NCBI GenBank assembly: GCA_963798795.1
Contig: CAWCUZ010000002.1
Coordinates: 496,001-560,000, forward strand
DNA from: CAWCUZ01 sp963798795
Lineage (GTDB): Bacteria; Acidobacteriota; Vicinamibacteria; Vicinamibacterales; SCN-69-37
Length of the DNA stretch: 64,000 bases
Direction: 5' to 3'
Position numbers and translations under genes: made by a program. Under the pieces are notes generated by a model, which saw only the letters and a list, made by a program, of their open reading frames with translations, did not search any database and was not told where the DNA came from. Every line of letters begins with the position of its first letter. Position 1 is the stretch's first letter. Positions 10,600-18,521 of the stretch are shown piece after piece.

Positions 10600-12690
10600 A
10601 TGAAGGTCTTCGACGCGTCGGGCATCCGGAACATCGCGCTGGTCGGCCACAGCGGATCCGGCAAGACGCAGCTGGCCTCGGCGCTCCTGTTCGATGCCGG
10701 CGCGGTGAACCGGCTCGGCAAGGTCGACGACGGGACGACCGTCACCGACTACGACGAGGAAGAAATCGCCCGCAAGCACACGCTCTCGGCCGCGCTCGCC
10801 TGTTTCGAGTGGAACAAAGCCAAGGTCAACCTGATCGACACGCCCGGCATGGGCAACTTCCTCGGTGACGCGCGCGCCGCGCTGCGTGTCGTCGAAGCGG
10901 CCGTGGTCGTGGTCGACGCCGTGTCGGGCGTGGAGGTCACGACCGAGAAGGTCTGGGCCACGGCCGGCGAATTCCAGCTGCCGCGGCTCATCGCGCTCAA
11001 TCGCTTCGACCGCGACCGCGCCAGCCTGGACCGGGCGCTCGACTCGATGCGCGAGGCGCTCGGACGCAACTGCGTGCCGGTGCAATTGCCGATCGGCGAG
11101 GAGAAAGCGTTCACCGGGGTCGTGGACCTGGTGAGCATGACCGCCTGCACGTTCGCCGGCGACGACTCCGGCACGATGACGGAAGGGCCGGTGCCCGACG
11201 CGATGGCCGGACCGGCGCAGGCGGCGCGCGACGCCCTCATCGAGATGGTGGCCGAGGCCGACGACGGGCTGATGGAGAAGTTCTTCGAGGCCGGCACCCT
11301 GACGCAGGACGAGCTGTCCGGCGGCCTGGCGCGCGCGATCCTGGCCGGCAAGCTGTTCCCCGTGTTCTGCACGTCGGCCGCGCACAACATCGGCATCCAG
11401 CCGCTGGCCGACGCCATCGTGCGGTACGTGCCGTCGCCGGCGGATCGCCCGTTCTACAGCCGCAACGACGCCGGCGACACGCGGGAGGCGACCGATACGG
11501 GGCCGCTGACGCTCTGGGTGTGGAAGACGGTGGCCGATCAGTTCGCCGGCCGGATCACGATGTTCCGCGTCGTCTCCGGCGTGCTCACGTCGGACCAGAC
11601 CGTCCAGAACCTCACACGCGATGCGCCGGAGCGGATGGGGCACCTGCTGCTGCTCCAGGGCAAGACGCAAACGCACGTCCCCGAGCTGCACGCCGGGGAC
11701 CTGGGCGCCGTCGCCAAGCTGAAGGACACGCACACCAGTGACACGCTCGGGGACAAGCAGGCCGGGTTCACGGTCCGGCCCATCAGCTTCCCGGAGCCGG
11801 TGCTCGCCTATGCGATCGAGCCCAGGAGCCGCGGCGACGAGGACAAGATCAGCACGGCGATGCAGCGTCTGCGCGAGGAGGATCCGTCCATCGCGTACGG
11901 CCGCGACGGGCAGACGCACGAGCTGCTGCTGTCGGGCCAGGGCCAGCTGCACATCGAGGTCACGGTCGCCAAGCTGCGGCGGCGGTTCGGCGTGGAAGTG
12001 AATCTCAAGCCGCCGCGGATCCCGTACCGCGAGACGATCACGGCCAAGGTCGAGGCGCACGGCCGGCACAAGAAGCAGACCGGCGGGCACGGCCAGTTCG
12101 GCGACTGCAAGATCCGGCTGGAACCGCTCGCGCGCGGCGCCGACTTCGAGTTCGTCGATGACATCTTCGGCGGCGCCATCCCGCGCCAGTTCGTGCCGGC
12201 GGTCGAGAAGGGCATCCAGGACGCGCGGATGCGCGGCTACGTCGCCGGCTATCCGGTCGTGGACTTTCGCGCGACCGTCTACGACGGCTCGTACCACGAC
12301 GTGGATTCGAACGAGCTGTCGTTCAAGATGGCCGGTCGGCTGGCGTTCAAGGACGCGATGTCGCGGGCGCGGCCGACCATCCTCGAGCCGATCATGAACG
12401 TCGAGGTGTACGCGCCGGCCGATTTCGCCGGGGACCTCATGGGCGACCTGAACAGCCGCCGCGGCCGGATCGCGGGCATGGACACGCGCGGGGCCGCGAC
12501 GGTCATCCGCGCCACGGTGCCGATGTCCGAGATGCTCACCTATGAACAGACGCTGACCTCCACGACGGGCGGCCGCGGGTCGTACCACATGGAGTTCTCG
12601 CACTACGACGAGGTGCCGTCGCACCTGCACGGCAAGATCATCGCGGCGTCGAAGGCCGAACGCGGCGAAGTCGCCGAGGAAGAGGCCTGA
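10600..12690 (+). CDS. elongation factor G-like translational GTPase (EF-G paralogue)
   Basis: Five-domain EF-G-like GTPase of 696 residues, distinct from the canonical fusA at 45.7-47.8 kb. The P-loop is GHSGSGKT (residues 16-23) instead of AHIDAGKT. Switch II reads DTPGM (residues 80-84), so the catalytic His of DTPGH is replaced by Met. The base-recognition motif is NRFD instead of NKxD. Domain IV keeps GGHGQFGDCKIRLEP and the tip loop; domain V ends with GGRGSYHMEFSHYDEVP. These changes are typical of the FusA2-like subfamily, whose members have weak or specialised ribosome-dependent GTPase activity in studied cases. The exact role here (recycling, stress translation) is inference. Confidence 0.85.
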   Translation: MKVFDASGIRNIALVGHSGSGKTQLASALLFDAGAVNRLGKVDDGTTVTDYDEEEIARKHTLSAALACFEWNKAKVNLIDTPGMGNFLGDARAALRVVEAAVVVVDAVSGVEVTTEKVWATAGEFQLPRLIALNRFDRDRASLDRALDSMREALGRNCVPVQLPIGEEKAFTGVVDLVSMTACTFAGDDSGTMTEGPVPDAMAGPAQAARDALIEMVAEADDGLMEKFFEAGTLTQDELSGGLARAILAGKLFPVFCTSAAHNIGIQPLADAIVRYVPSPADRPFYSRNDAGDTREATDTGPLTLWVWKTVADQFAGRITMFRVVSGVLTSDQTVQNLTRDAPERMGHLLLLQGKTQTHVPELHAGDLGAVAKLKDTHTSDTLGDKQAGFTVRPISFPEPVLAYAIEPRSRGDEDKISTAMQRLREEDPSIAYGRDGQTHELLLSGQGQLHIEVTVAKLRRRFGVEVNLKPPRIPYRETITAKVEAHGRHKKQTGGHGQFGDCKIRLEPLARGADFEFVDDIFGGAIPRQFVPAVEKGIQDARMRGYVAGYPVVDFRATVYDGSYHDVDSNELSFKMAGRLAFKDAMSRARPTILEPIMNVEVYAPADFAGDLMGDLNSRRGRIAGMDTRGAATVIRATVPMSEMLTYEQTLTSTTGGRGSYHMEFSHYDEVPSHLHGKIIAASKAERGEVAEEEA

Positions 12691-12724
12691 CCTGCGCGTT
12701 CGGGCACTCCCGCTCCGGGCCGCG

Positions 12725-13729
12725 TTGCTGTTCGTCGTGTGGGCGGGCGCCGCGGCCGTGCCCTCGGCCGTCCAGGACCCTGTCCCCCCGCCGACCCCGC
12801 CATCGTTCGACGACTGGCTGGCGGGCGTGCGGACCGAGGCCCTGACCCTGGGCATCAGCGAGGCCACCGTCGCGCTGGCGCTCGCCAACCTCACCCCCGA
12901 GCCGGTCATCGTCGCCCGCGATCGCACGCAGCCCGAGCTGACGATCAGCCTCGACGAGTACCTCGAGTCGCGGTTGACGGCGAAGACGCTGTCGTCGGCG
13001 CGGTCGATGGCCGCGCGCCACCGGACCTTGCTCGATCGGATCCAGCGCAAGTACGGCATCCCGCGGCACGTGATGGTGGCGATCTGGGGGCTGGAATCGA
13101 ACTTCGGCCAGTTCACCGGCGTGCGCCCCACGATCACGGCGCTGGCCACGCTGGCGTTCGACTCGCGCCGGCCGGACCTGTTCCGCAAGGAGCTGTTCGA
13201 GGCGCTGCGGATCGTCGATCGGGGCCTCATCCCGCTCGACGAGCTGAAGGGGTCCTGGGCGGGCGCCATGGGCCAGCCGCAGTTCATGCCGTCGAGCTAT
13301 CTGAAGTACGCGGTGGATTTCGACCACGACGGCCGGACGGACATCTGGGGATCGATGCCCGACGTGTTCGCGTCGATGGCGAACTACCTCGAAGAGAAGG
13401 GCTGGCACACGGGCGAGCGGTGGGGCCGTGAAGTCCGCGTGTCCGCCGGCGCAATGGCGCGCGTGGAGGAACGTGTGCCGATGCGCACCGAGGGCTGCCG
13501 CGCCCTTCGCGAGATGACCGAACCGCGCCCCATGGCCGACTGGCGCGCGCTCGGCGTGCGCAGCGCCGGCGGCGGCCGGCTGCCCACGACGACGCTCGAG
13601 GCGTCGCTGGTCCGGGGCCGGGATCGGAATTTCCTGGTGTACCGCAACTACGGGGCGCTGATCGAATACAACTGCTCGAACTCCTACGCGATCACGGTCG
13701 GGCTGCTCGCGGATCGGATTGGGAACTGA
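12725..13729 (+). CDS. lytic murein transglycosylase, MltB type
   Basis: Exported peptidoglycan-cleaving enzyme with an SLT/MltB-like catalytic domain. The motif IWGLESNFGQF, with the catalytic Glu near residue 124, is followed by FDSRRPDLFRKELFEALRIV, GSWAGAMGQPQFMPSSYLKY and AVDFDHDGRTDIWGS, all diagnostic of MltB. The end, NYGALIEYNCSNSYAITVGL, is also typical. There is no C-terminal peptidoglycan-binding domain. The start is uncertain: TTG at 12725 gives a short hydrophobic leader, while an in-frame CTG at 12692 would add the basic residues expected in a signal peptide. It follows the EF-G paralogue closely, but the link is probably only cotranscription. Confidence 0.88.
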   Translation: MLFVVWAGAAAVPSAVQDPVPPPTPPSFDDWLAGVRTEALTLGISEATVALALANLTPEPVIVARDRTQPELTISLDEYLESRLTAKTLSSARSMAARHRTLLDRIQRKYGIPRHVMVAIWGLESNFGQFTGVRPTITALATLAFDSRRPDLFRKELFEALRIVDRGLIPLDELKGSWAGAMGQPQFMPSSYLKYAVDFDHDGRTDIWGSMPDVFASMANYLEEKGWHTGERWGREVRVSAGAMARVEERVPMRTEGCRALREMTEPRPMADWRALGVRSAGGGRLPTTTLEASLVRGRDRNFLVYRNYGALIEYNCSNSYAITVGLLADRIGN

Positions 13730-13736
13730 CCGCGAC

Positions 13737-13994
13737 GTTTCGGGTTCGAAGGTTCGGGGTTCCGGGTTCGTTCCGCGTGCCGGGTTCGTTCCGCGTGCCG
13801 GGTTCGTTCCGCGTGCCGGGTTCGTTCCGCGTGCCGGGTTCGGTTCTGGATTCCAGGTTCGCCGCCGAACCCTGAACCCGGAACGAACCCGGAACCCGGA
13901 ACGAACCCCTGAACCCGGAACGAACCCCCGAACCCGGAACGAACCCGGAACCCGGAACGAACCCGGAACCCCGAACCCTCGAACCCGGAACCTC
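13737..13994. repeat. large inverted repeat of GGGTTC/GAACCC units between convergent genes
   Basis: The left half is built of GGGTTCG-type words and contains four perfect copies of an 18-bp unit (CCGGGTTCGTTCCGCGTG) at 13762-13833. The right half is built of the complementary words GAACCCGGAAC. The two halves can pair over more than 100 bases. The element fills the gap between the stop of the transglycosylase gene and the stop of the convergent small gene at 14001, so it could end transcription in both directions. The same words recur at 28305-28384. Confidence 0.9.
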
Positions 13995-14000
13995 GCCCTC

Positions 14001-14153
14001 CTATCGGTTCTTTTTGAAATACTGCACCTGGCGCTCGTGCCGCTCGGCGGCGGCGCGGGAGCGGAACGTGCCCAGGTTCCGGCGCTTGCCGGTCTTCGGG
14101 TTCTTCTTGCGGGAATAGAGGCGGTACCGGCCGCCGGCGAGTTTGCGGATCAT
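14001..14153 (-). CDS. small basic protein of 50 residues, conserved hypothetical
   Basis: Starts MIRKLAGGRYRLYSRKKNP and ends EROVQ-like ERHERQVQYFKKNR. It is very rich in Lys and Arg, with the short pattern KTGKRRNLGTFRSRAAAERH. I recall similar 50-residue basic proteins in many bacteria, often with DUF-style or no names; the function is unknown and nucleic-acid binding is only a guess from charge. Its ATG overlaps the ATG of the divergent gene (CATG at 14151-14154). An in-frame extension upstream lacks similar sequence character, so I use this start. Confidence 0.65.
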   Translation of the reverse strand: MIRKLAGGRYRLYSRKKNPKTGKRRNLGTFRSRAAAERHERQVQYFKKNR

Positions 14154-15876
14154 GAAGACAGAATACCCGGCGGGCGCGATCGTGATGTGCGGCTTGGCCC
14201 TGGCCTTCCAGGCCCAGGAACCGATCAGGACGATTCGCGGGCATGTGGTCGACGCGCTTTCAGGACGGCGGCTGCGTTCGGCATCCGTGTTCCTGGCGGT
14301 CGATCGAAACGAGCCACAGCGGTCGCGGTCGATCACGGACGAAGCCGGTGCCTTCTCGATCACGGCACCGCCAGGACGTTTCGATCTGTGGGCGGCCAGG
14401 ACGGGATACGGCGACGGCGGCTACGGCCAACGGACCGCGGAGGGACCCTGGGCGGCGCTCACGGTACGGTCGTCGGCACGGGTGCCTGACGTCACGATCC
14501 GGCTGTGGCCCCACGGAGTCATCCGGGGCCGGGTGCTCGATGAACGCGGCGAGCCGGTCGTCGCGAGTGACGTGCTCGCTCTTCAACAGACCTGGGAATT
14601 CGACCAGCCGGGATGGGTCGCCTCGCGCGTGCACGCGGGCCGGACGGACGATCGAGGCGAGTATCGACTGACGGGTGTGCCGCCGGGAGATTATCTGCTC
14701 GCGGTGCCGTCGCCCGACACGTTCTATTCGTCTTCCCTCGATGTCGGGGAAGCCTCGTCCGCTTATCCGACGACCTTTTTCCCTGGTGTCGAGTCGGTTG
14801 TCGGCGCCACGCGACTCTCCATCGACGCCGGACAGGACCTCCTCGCCGGGGATTTCATCGTGTCGCCGGCCGCCGTGTCGCGGTCCGTGCGTGGCCGGGT
14901 GATTGGGGCGCTGCCCCGGGCACGGTCGGAAGTCGAACTCCTGCCGATGGACGCGCCGTCCTGGACGGATCTCGACGCGCGTCGCACGACCGTTTCAGCG
15001 GACGGCGTCTTTGGTTTCGCGCACGTTCCGTACGGCCGATATCTCGTTCGGGCAATGAGCATGGCCGGGTGGAGCAATGTCTTCGTCAATGGACAGGCGA
15101 CCACGTGGATACCGGTTCCCCCGGACTACAATCGCCAGACGGAGGCATCGACGACCCGCGCCGTGTGGGCGGAGGAGCCGATCGAGGTGGGCGAACGCGA
15201 ACTCCAACCGCTCGTGCTCGACATGCATCCAGGCCTTCACATCGGCGGGCGTCTTCTGTTCGACGGGTCGTCGGCCAGGCCGCCAGTCGCCTCGATTCTG
15301 GAGACACCGATGTTCGTGGTGCCGACCGACGGACGGACGCTGCGAACGATGCCGACGACGAACTTCGACAGGCTCGGTGGCTTCCTCACGCCGGAGCTTC
15401 CCTCAGGCACCTATGCTCTCGACGTGCGTACGGGCAACTTTCAGGGCTGGCGGGTCGAATCGATCGCGGTCGACGGAACACCGATGCCGGACGCCCGGAT
15501 CGATCTCGGTAATGGCGACATCAGCAATGTATCGGTGCGACTCGTCGACCGACTGTCGGGGCTGGAAGGCACGGTGCGGACGCCGCGCGGCGAGCCCGCT
15601 GCAGGCAGGACAGTTGTGATCCTGCCAGCGGAGCGTCGGCTCTGGACGGGATTCGGTATCCCGCCGCAACGCGTCTTTTCTACCCTGTCCGATCCCGAGG
15701 GCCACTATCGTTTTGTGAGCCTGCTTCCCGGGGACTACCTGGTCACCACTTCCGCGGGCGTCCTGCCGACCGGTTGGCGGCAGCCGGACACCCTGACTCA
15801 ACTCGCCGCCGACGCGACTCGAGTTCACCTTCCGAACACCGGCGCCACACGCCTCGACCTGCGCACCGCGAGGTGA
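14152..15876 (+). CDS. secreted protein with carboxypeptidase regulatory-like repeats
   Basis: Protein of about 574 residues with several CarboxypepD_reg-like beta-sandwich units. These are seen as IRGHVVDALSGRRLRSASVF with DEAGAFSITAPPGRFDL, GVIRGRVLDERGEPVVASDV with DDRGEYRLTGVPPGDYLLAV, and LEGTVRTPRGEPAAGRTVVI with DPEGHYRFVSLLPGDYLVTT. A short hydrophobic N-terminus (IVMCGLALAFQAQ) suggests export. No catalytic peptidase domain is present; such units usually act as binding or scaffold domains. The chosen ATG overlaps the start of the divergent small gene, so the real start may lie further in, for example at 14185. A relic of a VWFA gene begins directly after its stop. Confidence 0.6.
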   Translation: MKTEYPAGAIVMCGLALAFQAQEPIRTIRGHVVDALSGRRLRSASVFLAVDRNEPQRSRSITDEAGAFSITAPPGRFDLWAARTGYGDGGYGQRTAEGPWAALTVRSSARVPDVTIRLWPHGVIRGRVLDERGEPVVASDVLALQQTWEFDQPGWVASRVHAGRTDDRGEYRLTGVPPGDYLLAVPSPDTFYSSSLDVGEASSAYPTTFFPGVESVVGATRLSIDAGQDLLAGDFIVSPAAVSRSVRGRVIGALPRARSEVELLPMDAPSWTDLDARRTTVSADGVFGFAHVPYGRYLVRAMSMAGWSNVFVNGQATTWIPVPPDYNRQTEASTTRAVWAEEPIEVGERELQPLVLDMHPGLHIGGRLLFDGSSARPPVASILETPMFVVPTDGRTLRTMPTTNFDRLGGFLTPELPSGTYALDVRTGNFQGWRVESIAVDGTPMPDARIDLGNGDISNVSVRLVDRLSGLEGTVRTPRGEPAAGRTVVILPAERRLWTGFGIPPQRVFSTLSDPEGHYRFVSLLPGDYLVTTSAGVLPTGWRQPDTLTQLAADATRVHLPNTGATRLDLRTAR

Positions 15877-16155
15877 GGACCTGGCGGCAGCGTTCGAGGA
15901 GGCGCGGCGATCGGACATGCCCATCTACGCGCTGGATCCGCGCGGGCTCGTGACGCCAGAAACGGCGTGCTAGGCGCAGCTATGACCCCACAGGCCCGTC
16001 AAGCGGGCGCGAGCGCGGAATCGATGCGGCGAGGTGGATTCGAGACGAGAGTACCGCTGCAAGCGCTCGCCCGTGGCGGCTACATCCTGACCGTTGAAGG
16101 CACGCTGTTTCGCAGTATGCACTCGGCTCGACCAATACGAATTCGGCTGCGCTAA
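15875..16155 (+). pseudogene. relic of a VWFA-domain gene (two fragments)
   Basis: Two pieces in different frames match the intact copy at 25443-27346. The first, from 15875, reads EDLAAAFEEARRSDMPIYAL then DPRGLVTPET and stops; the intact copy has EDLHDAFNEAQREDVPIYTL then DPRGLATPET. The second, ending at 16155, reads AGASAESMRRGGFETRVPLQ and ends PIRIRLR; the intact copy has AGASAGSMRRGALDVTVPLH and ends AIRLSVK. About 950 bases of the middle and the whole N-terminal half with signal peptide are missing. This is a decayed duplicate produced by deletion, not a functional gene. Confidence 0.75.
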
Positions 16156-16194
16156 CGCTGATTCAGTTAATCGAGGAAGCGTGGACTGGTTGAT

Positions 16195-16212
16195 CCGGAT
16201 CGTCCGATCCGG
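16195..16212. repeat. inverted repeat CCGGATCG-TC-CGATCCGG
   Basis: Perfect 8-bp arms with a two-base centre. It has no T-run after it, so it is not a standard terminator. It lies 66 bases before the sigma-54-like site of the cysteine-rich gene. A longer relative with the same core stands at 24041-24066, before the second DsbA-like gene. The rest of the gap 16156-16347 holds only the promoter and ribosome binding site described separately. Confidence 0.6.
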
Positions 16213-16260
16213 TTTGCGTGCTGTAGCTCCAGATGGTTTCGCAGGCACACAGGGCCCGTT

Positions 16261-16276
16261 TGGCGTGAGGCTTGCT
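16261..16276 (+). promoter_or_regulatory. sigma-54-like promoter of the first cysteine-rich gene
   Basis: TGGCGTG-AGGC-TTGCT matches the -24/-12 consensus TGGCACG-N4-TTGCW except at two positions inside the -24 box. It keeps GG and GC with ten bases between them. Transcription would start near 16288, sixty bases before the ATG at 16348, which has AAGGAG at 16336-16341 as ribosome binding site. An NtrC-type activator gene is encoded 6 kb downstream in the same island. Confidence 0.55.
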
Positions 16277-16347
16277 TCACCGGCATTGACATGAACCGAG
16301 TCACGGGGATCAGCTGGTGAGCCCCGGTTCAGAGCAAGGAGTCAGCC

Positions 16348-16647
16348 ATGCGAAGCGTCCTCGTCGGAATGCGCACGTTCTCGTTCGTGGTCTTCGCCGC
16401 CACGATGGCCGTCGTGGGCCCCAGCAGGTTGCAGGCGATGTTCTTCAACAGCGAAGTGATTTGGGAGGATGATTGCCTGGCCGGCAGTGAGTGCTCTGGT
16501 GAGCAGGAGGATCAGTGCGATTCAGACTGCCAGGAATGGTGCCAGAATGAGCCGACCTGCGGCGAATTGGGCGTCACGTCGTGCGACGCGTGTGGCGATC
16601 CGTGCACGGCCCGCTGCATCTGCTACTACACGCCCGTTGGCGACTAG
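16348..16647 (+). CDS. small exported cysteine-rich protein, copy 1
   Basis: Ninety-nine residues. An N-terminal signal peptide (MRSVLVGMRTFSFVVFAATM, cleavage probably after SRLQA near residue 30) is followed by an acidic mature part of about 69 residues with eleven cysteines. Spacing includes CxxxCxxxC in DSDCQEWC and the terminal run CDACGDPCTARCIC. No known domain is recognised. The DPCxxxC motif near the end recurs in the relic at 21751 (NPCEAFC) and in copy 3 at 24945 (DPCQNAC), so the three are related. A DsbA-like gene follows after 25 bases, which suggests that the protein needs disulfide formation in the periplasm. An odd number of cysteines leaves one free or used between chains. 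Confidence 0.65.
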   Translation: MRSVLVGMRTFSFVVFAATMAVVGPSRLQAMFFNSEVIWEDDCLAGSECSGEQEDQCDSDCQEWCQNEPTCGELGVTSCDACGDPCTARCICYYTPVGD

Positions 16648-16672
16648 ACCGGGTTTCGAGAGGAAGGGGTAC

Positions 16673-17384
16673 ATGTGGCTCATCTTTCGGCGACTCGGCC
16701 TCCGCGGCATGCTGGACGTCACCGCCAGCCTGGCCATGTTGGCGGCTTCGGCCGTCGTGCTGACGCGCTCGTCCGGCCTGAGGGTCGTGCCGGTCGCGCA
16801 ACCCGTATCCGTGCCAAGTGCGCCGGTGTCGCTTGACGATACGCCTGCGCTTGGTTCGGCTGGAGCGCAGGTGGTGATGCTGATGTACTCTGATTTCGCT
16901 TGTCCGTACCTCCCGGCGTTTCGCCCTTGAGACGCTGCCCAGCCTGATCCGGGCGTACATGGATACCGGGCGGACAAGGTTTGCTTTCAAGTCTTACCCT
17001 CTCGAGTCAGTGCACCCGTCGGCGATGGACGCCGCGGCCGCTGCCGAGTGCGCCAGGCGGCAGGGTCTATTCTGGCTTCTGCACGACGCCCTGTTCGAGT
17101 CCTACGGCTCGTACGACACCGGTTTCCTTGATCGGAGTCACCTCCGTCCCGACCTGAATGCGGCGTCGTTTGAGTCATGCGTGCGCGGGCCAGTCCGAGA
17201 GTTCATTCGCCGCGGCGTCGAAGATGCTCGGCAGGCCGGAATCGTCGCGACGCCGACCTTCCTGTTCGGGGAACTCGACGCGGCGGGTGATCTCGTCTCG
17301 ACCGCTCGGATTAACGGCTCTCGACCGCTGGATGAATTTCGGGCGGCTCTCGACGGCCTGCTTGCGGGTGTCGAGTCGCGCTGA
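16673..17384 (+). pseudogene. DsbA-like thiol oxidoreductase, copy 1, disrupted at the active site
   Basis: Membrane-anchored thioredoxin-fold protein of the DsbA/DSBA-like group (roughly 236 codons). N-terminal anchor at residues 13-31, a Pro/Ser/Val linker, then LMYSDFACPY, where the CPYC active site begins at Cys77. Exactly here the frame shifts by one base: CPY is followed by CTCCCGG instead of a Cys codon. The rest continues in the next frame as YMDTGRTRFAFKSYPLESVH, AAECARRQGLFWLLHDALFE, and the cis-Pro loop IVATPTFLFGE. Removing one base restores the frame but yields Ser or Leu, not the second catalytic Cys. The gene is therefore probably inactive, although a sequence error affecting two bases cannot be excluded. 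The intact paralogue is at 24139. Confidence 0.7.
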
Positions 17385-17438
17385 AACGGTCGCGCCGCCA
17401 ATTGCATTGTCGGGCGTCTTGCGTCAGGATCGCGACCG

Positions 17439-18521
17439 TTGACCTCATTTCGAGCCCTGTCCGTTCGTCGGATTCCGGCGGCTGGACGACGGCCGGGGGG
17501 CCGAAGACACCAACACCAGGGCGTGCAAGGTGTATTGACAGCCTACCTGAACGCCGGCGCCCGCGGTGCTGCGGTGATCGCCAATCGCATAGGACTCGGG
17601 GCCTCGTCGGTCAATCAGATAGAACGGGAAGCCCGGGACTGGGTCGACGGCGCAGATACCGCTGCCCGGCCTCGGCGTCTGTTCGCGTTCGCGTTGTTCG
17701 CGATCGAATGGGCTGACAGCCGGCTGCCGGACGCCTGGCGCGATGTCCGTGCCCTGGTCGCACGGGCCTGCGCCCTGCTTCGCGAGCAGCCGGCATCGGA
17801 GGCCGAACGTCTGTGGCACCTGGCGGCCATCAGCCTGGCGCATGGCGCCCGTGACTGGAACTTCCTGGACTTTGGCATGCAGTCGCGTCTCGGCGCCAGC
17901 CCGCGTCCGGCCAGGGGTTTGCAGCCGTTCGATCACCTCCCGCACGCGCGAAAGCGCTTTCCACGGGACCCCGAGATCGCGTTCGCGGCGGCGGTCACTG
18001 AAGCGATTCATGCCTCGCCATTCTGGCAGCGACGCCCGGCTGCGCCCGTGCGCAGGTCCAGCCCGCTGGACGGCGGCGCATTGGCGGCGCTGGCGCCGTT
18101 CATGCGCGACGAGCACTTCGGCGCTGAAGCGAATCTCTGGACCGGTCTCCTGCTGCTGCTGCAACGCGGGGAGATGGCGCCAGCCATGAGGTGCTTCGAA
18201 GCCGCAAGTCACGCGGCAGACAGCTTTGTTGCATATCTGGCTCGCTACGCCGCTGGACGCGCTCAGCAGGGGCGTGGCGACGCGGACTCGGCGATCGCAC
18301 AATTTCGGGCGGCCCTGGCCGATCGCCCTGGCACCCAGTCGGCCCTCGTGTCGCTTGCAAGCCTGCTCCACGCGCGTGGTGACGCCGCGGCCGCCGACGA
18401 CCTGGCGCAGCACGCCTTGCGCCAACCGGCCCCGTTCGATCCATTCCAATGGTACGGCTTCGGCTGGTACTACAAGCTCGGAGACCACATGGAACGGGTG
18501 CGCCGGGAGATTGGGCTGTGA
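17439..18521 (+). CDS. TPR-like helical protein preceding a VWFA gene
   Basis: About 360 residues, mostly Ala/Arg-rich helices. The C-terminal part shows two tetratricopeptide-like units: AGRAQQGRGDADSAIAQFRA and LVSLASLLHARGDAAAADDL. The segment PASEAERLWHLAAISLAHGA resembles a pattern I associate with acidobacterial TPR proteins placed before VWFA genes. No signal peptide is seen from the TTG start at 17439, so the start may be wrong or the first 30 residues spurious. The stop overlaps the GTG start of the following VWFA gene (GTGA), which indicates coupled translation and a shared role. Confidence 0.55.
   Translation: MTSFRALSVRRIPAAGRRPGGRRHQHQGVQGVLTAYLNAGARGAAVIANRIGLGASSVNQIEREARDWVDGADTAARPRRLFAFALFAIEWADSRLPDAWRDVRALVARACALLREQPASEAERLWHLAAISLAHGARDWNFLDFGMQSRLGASPRPARGLQPFDHLPHARKRFPRDPEIAFAAAVTEAIHASPFWQRRPAAPVRRSSPLDGGALAALAPFMRDEHFGAEANLWTGLLLLLQRGEMAPAMRCFEAASHAADSFVAYLARYAAGRAQQGRGDADSAIAQFRAALADRPGTQSALVSLASLLHARGDAAAADDLAQHALRQPAPFDPFQWYGFGWYYKLGDHMERVRREIGL

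Noticed and set aside
13719..13990. Repetitive protein with VPRAGF units
   Set aside because: Produced by the 18-bp tandem part of an intergenic inverted repeat; no start site, and it overlaps the end of the transglycosylase gene.
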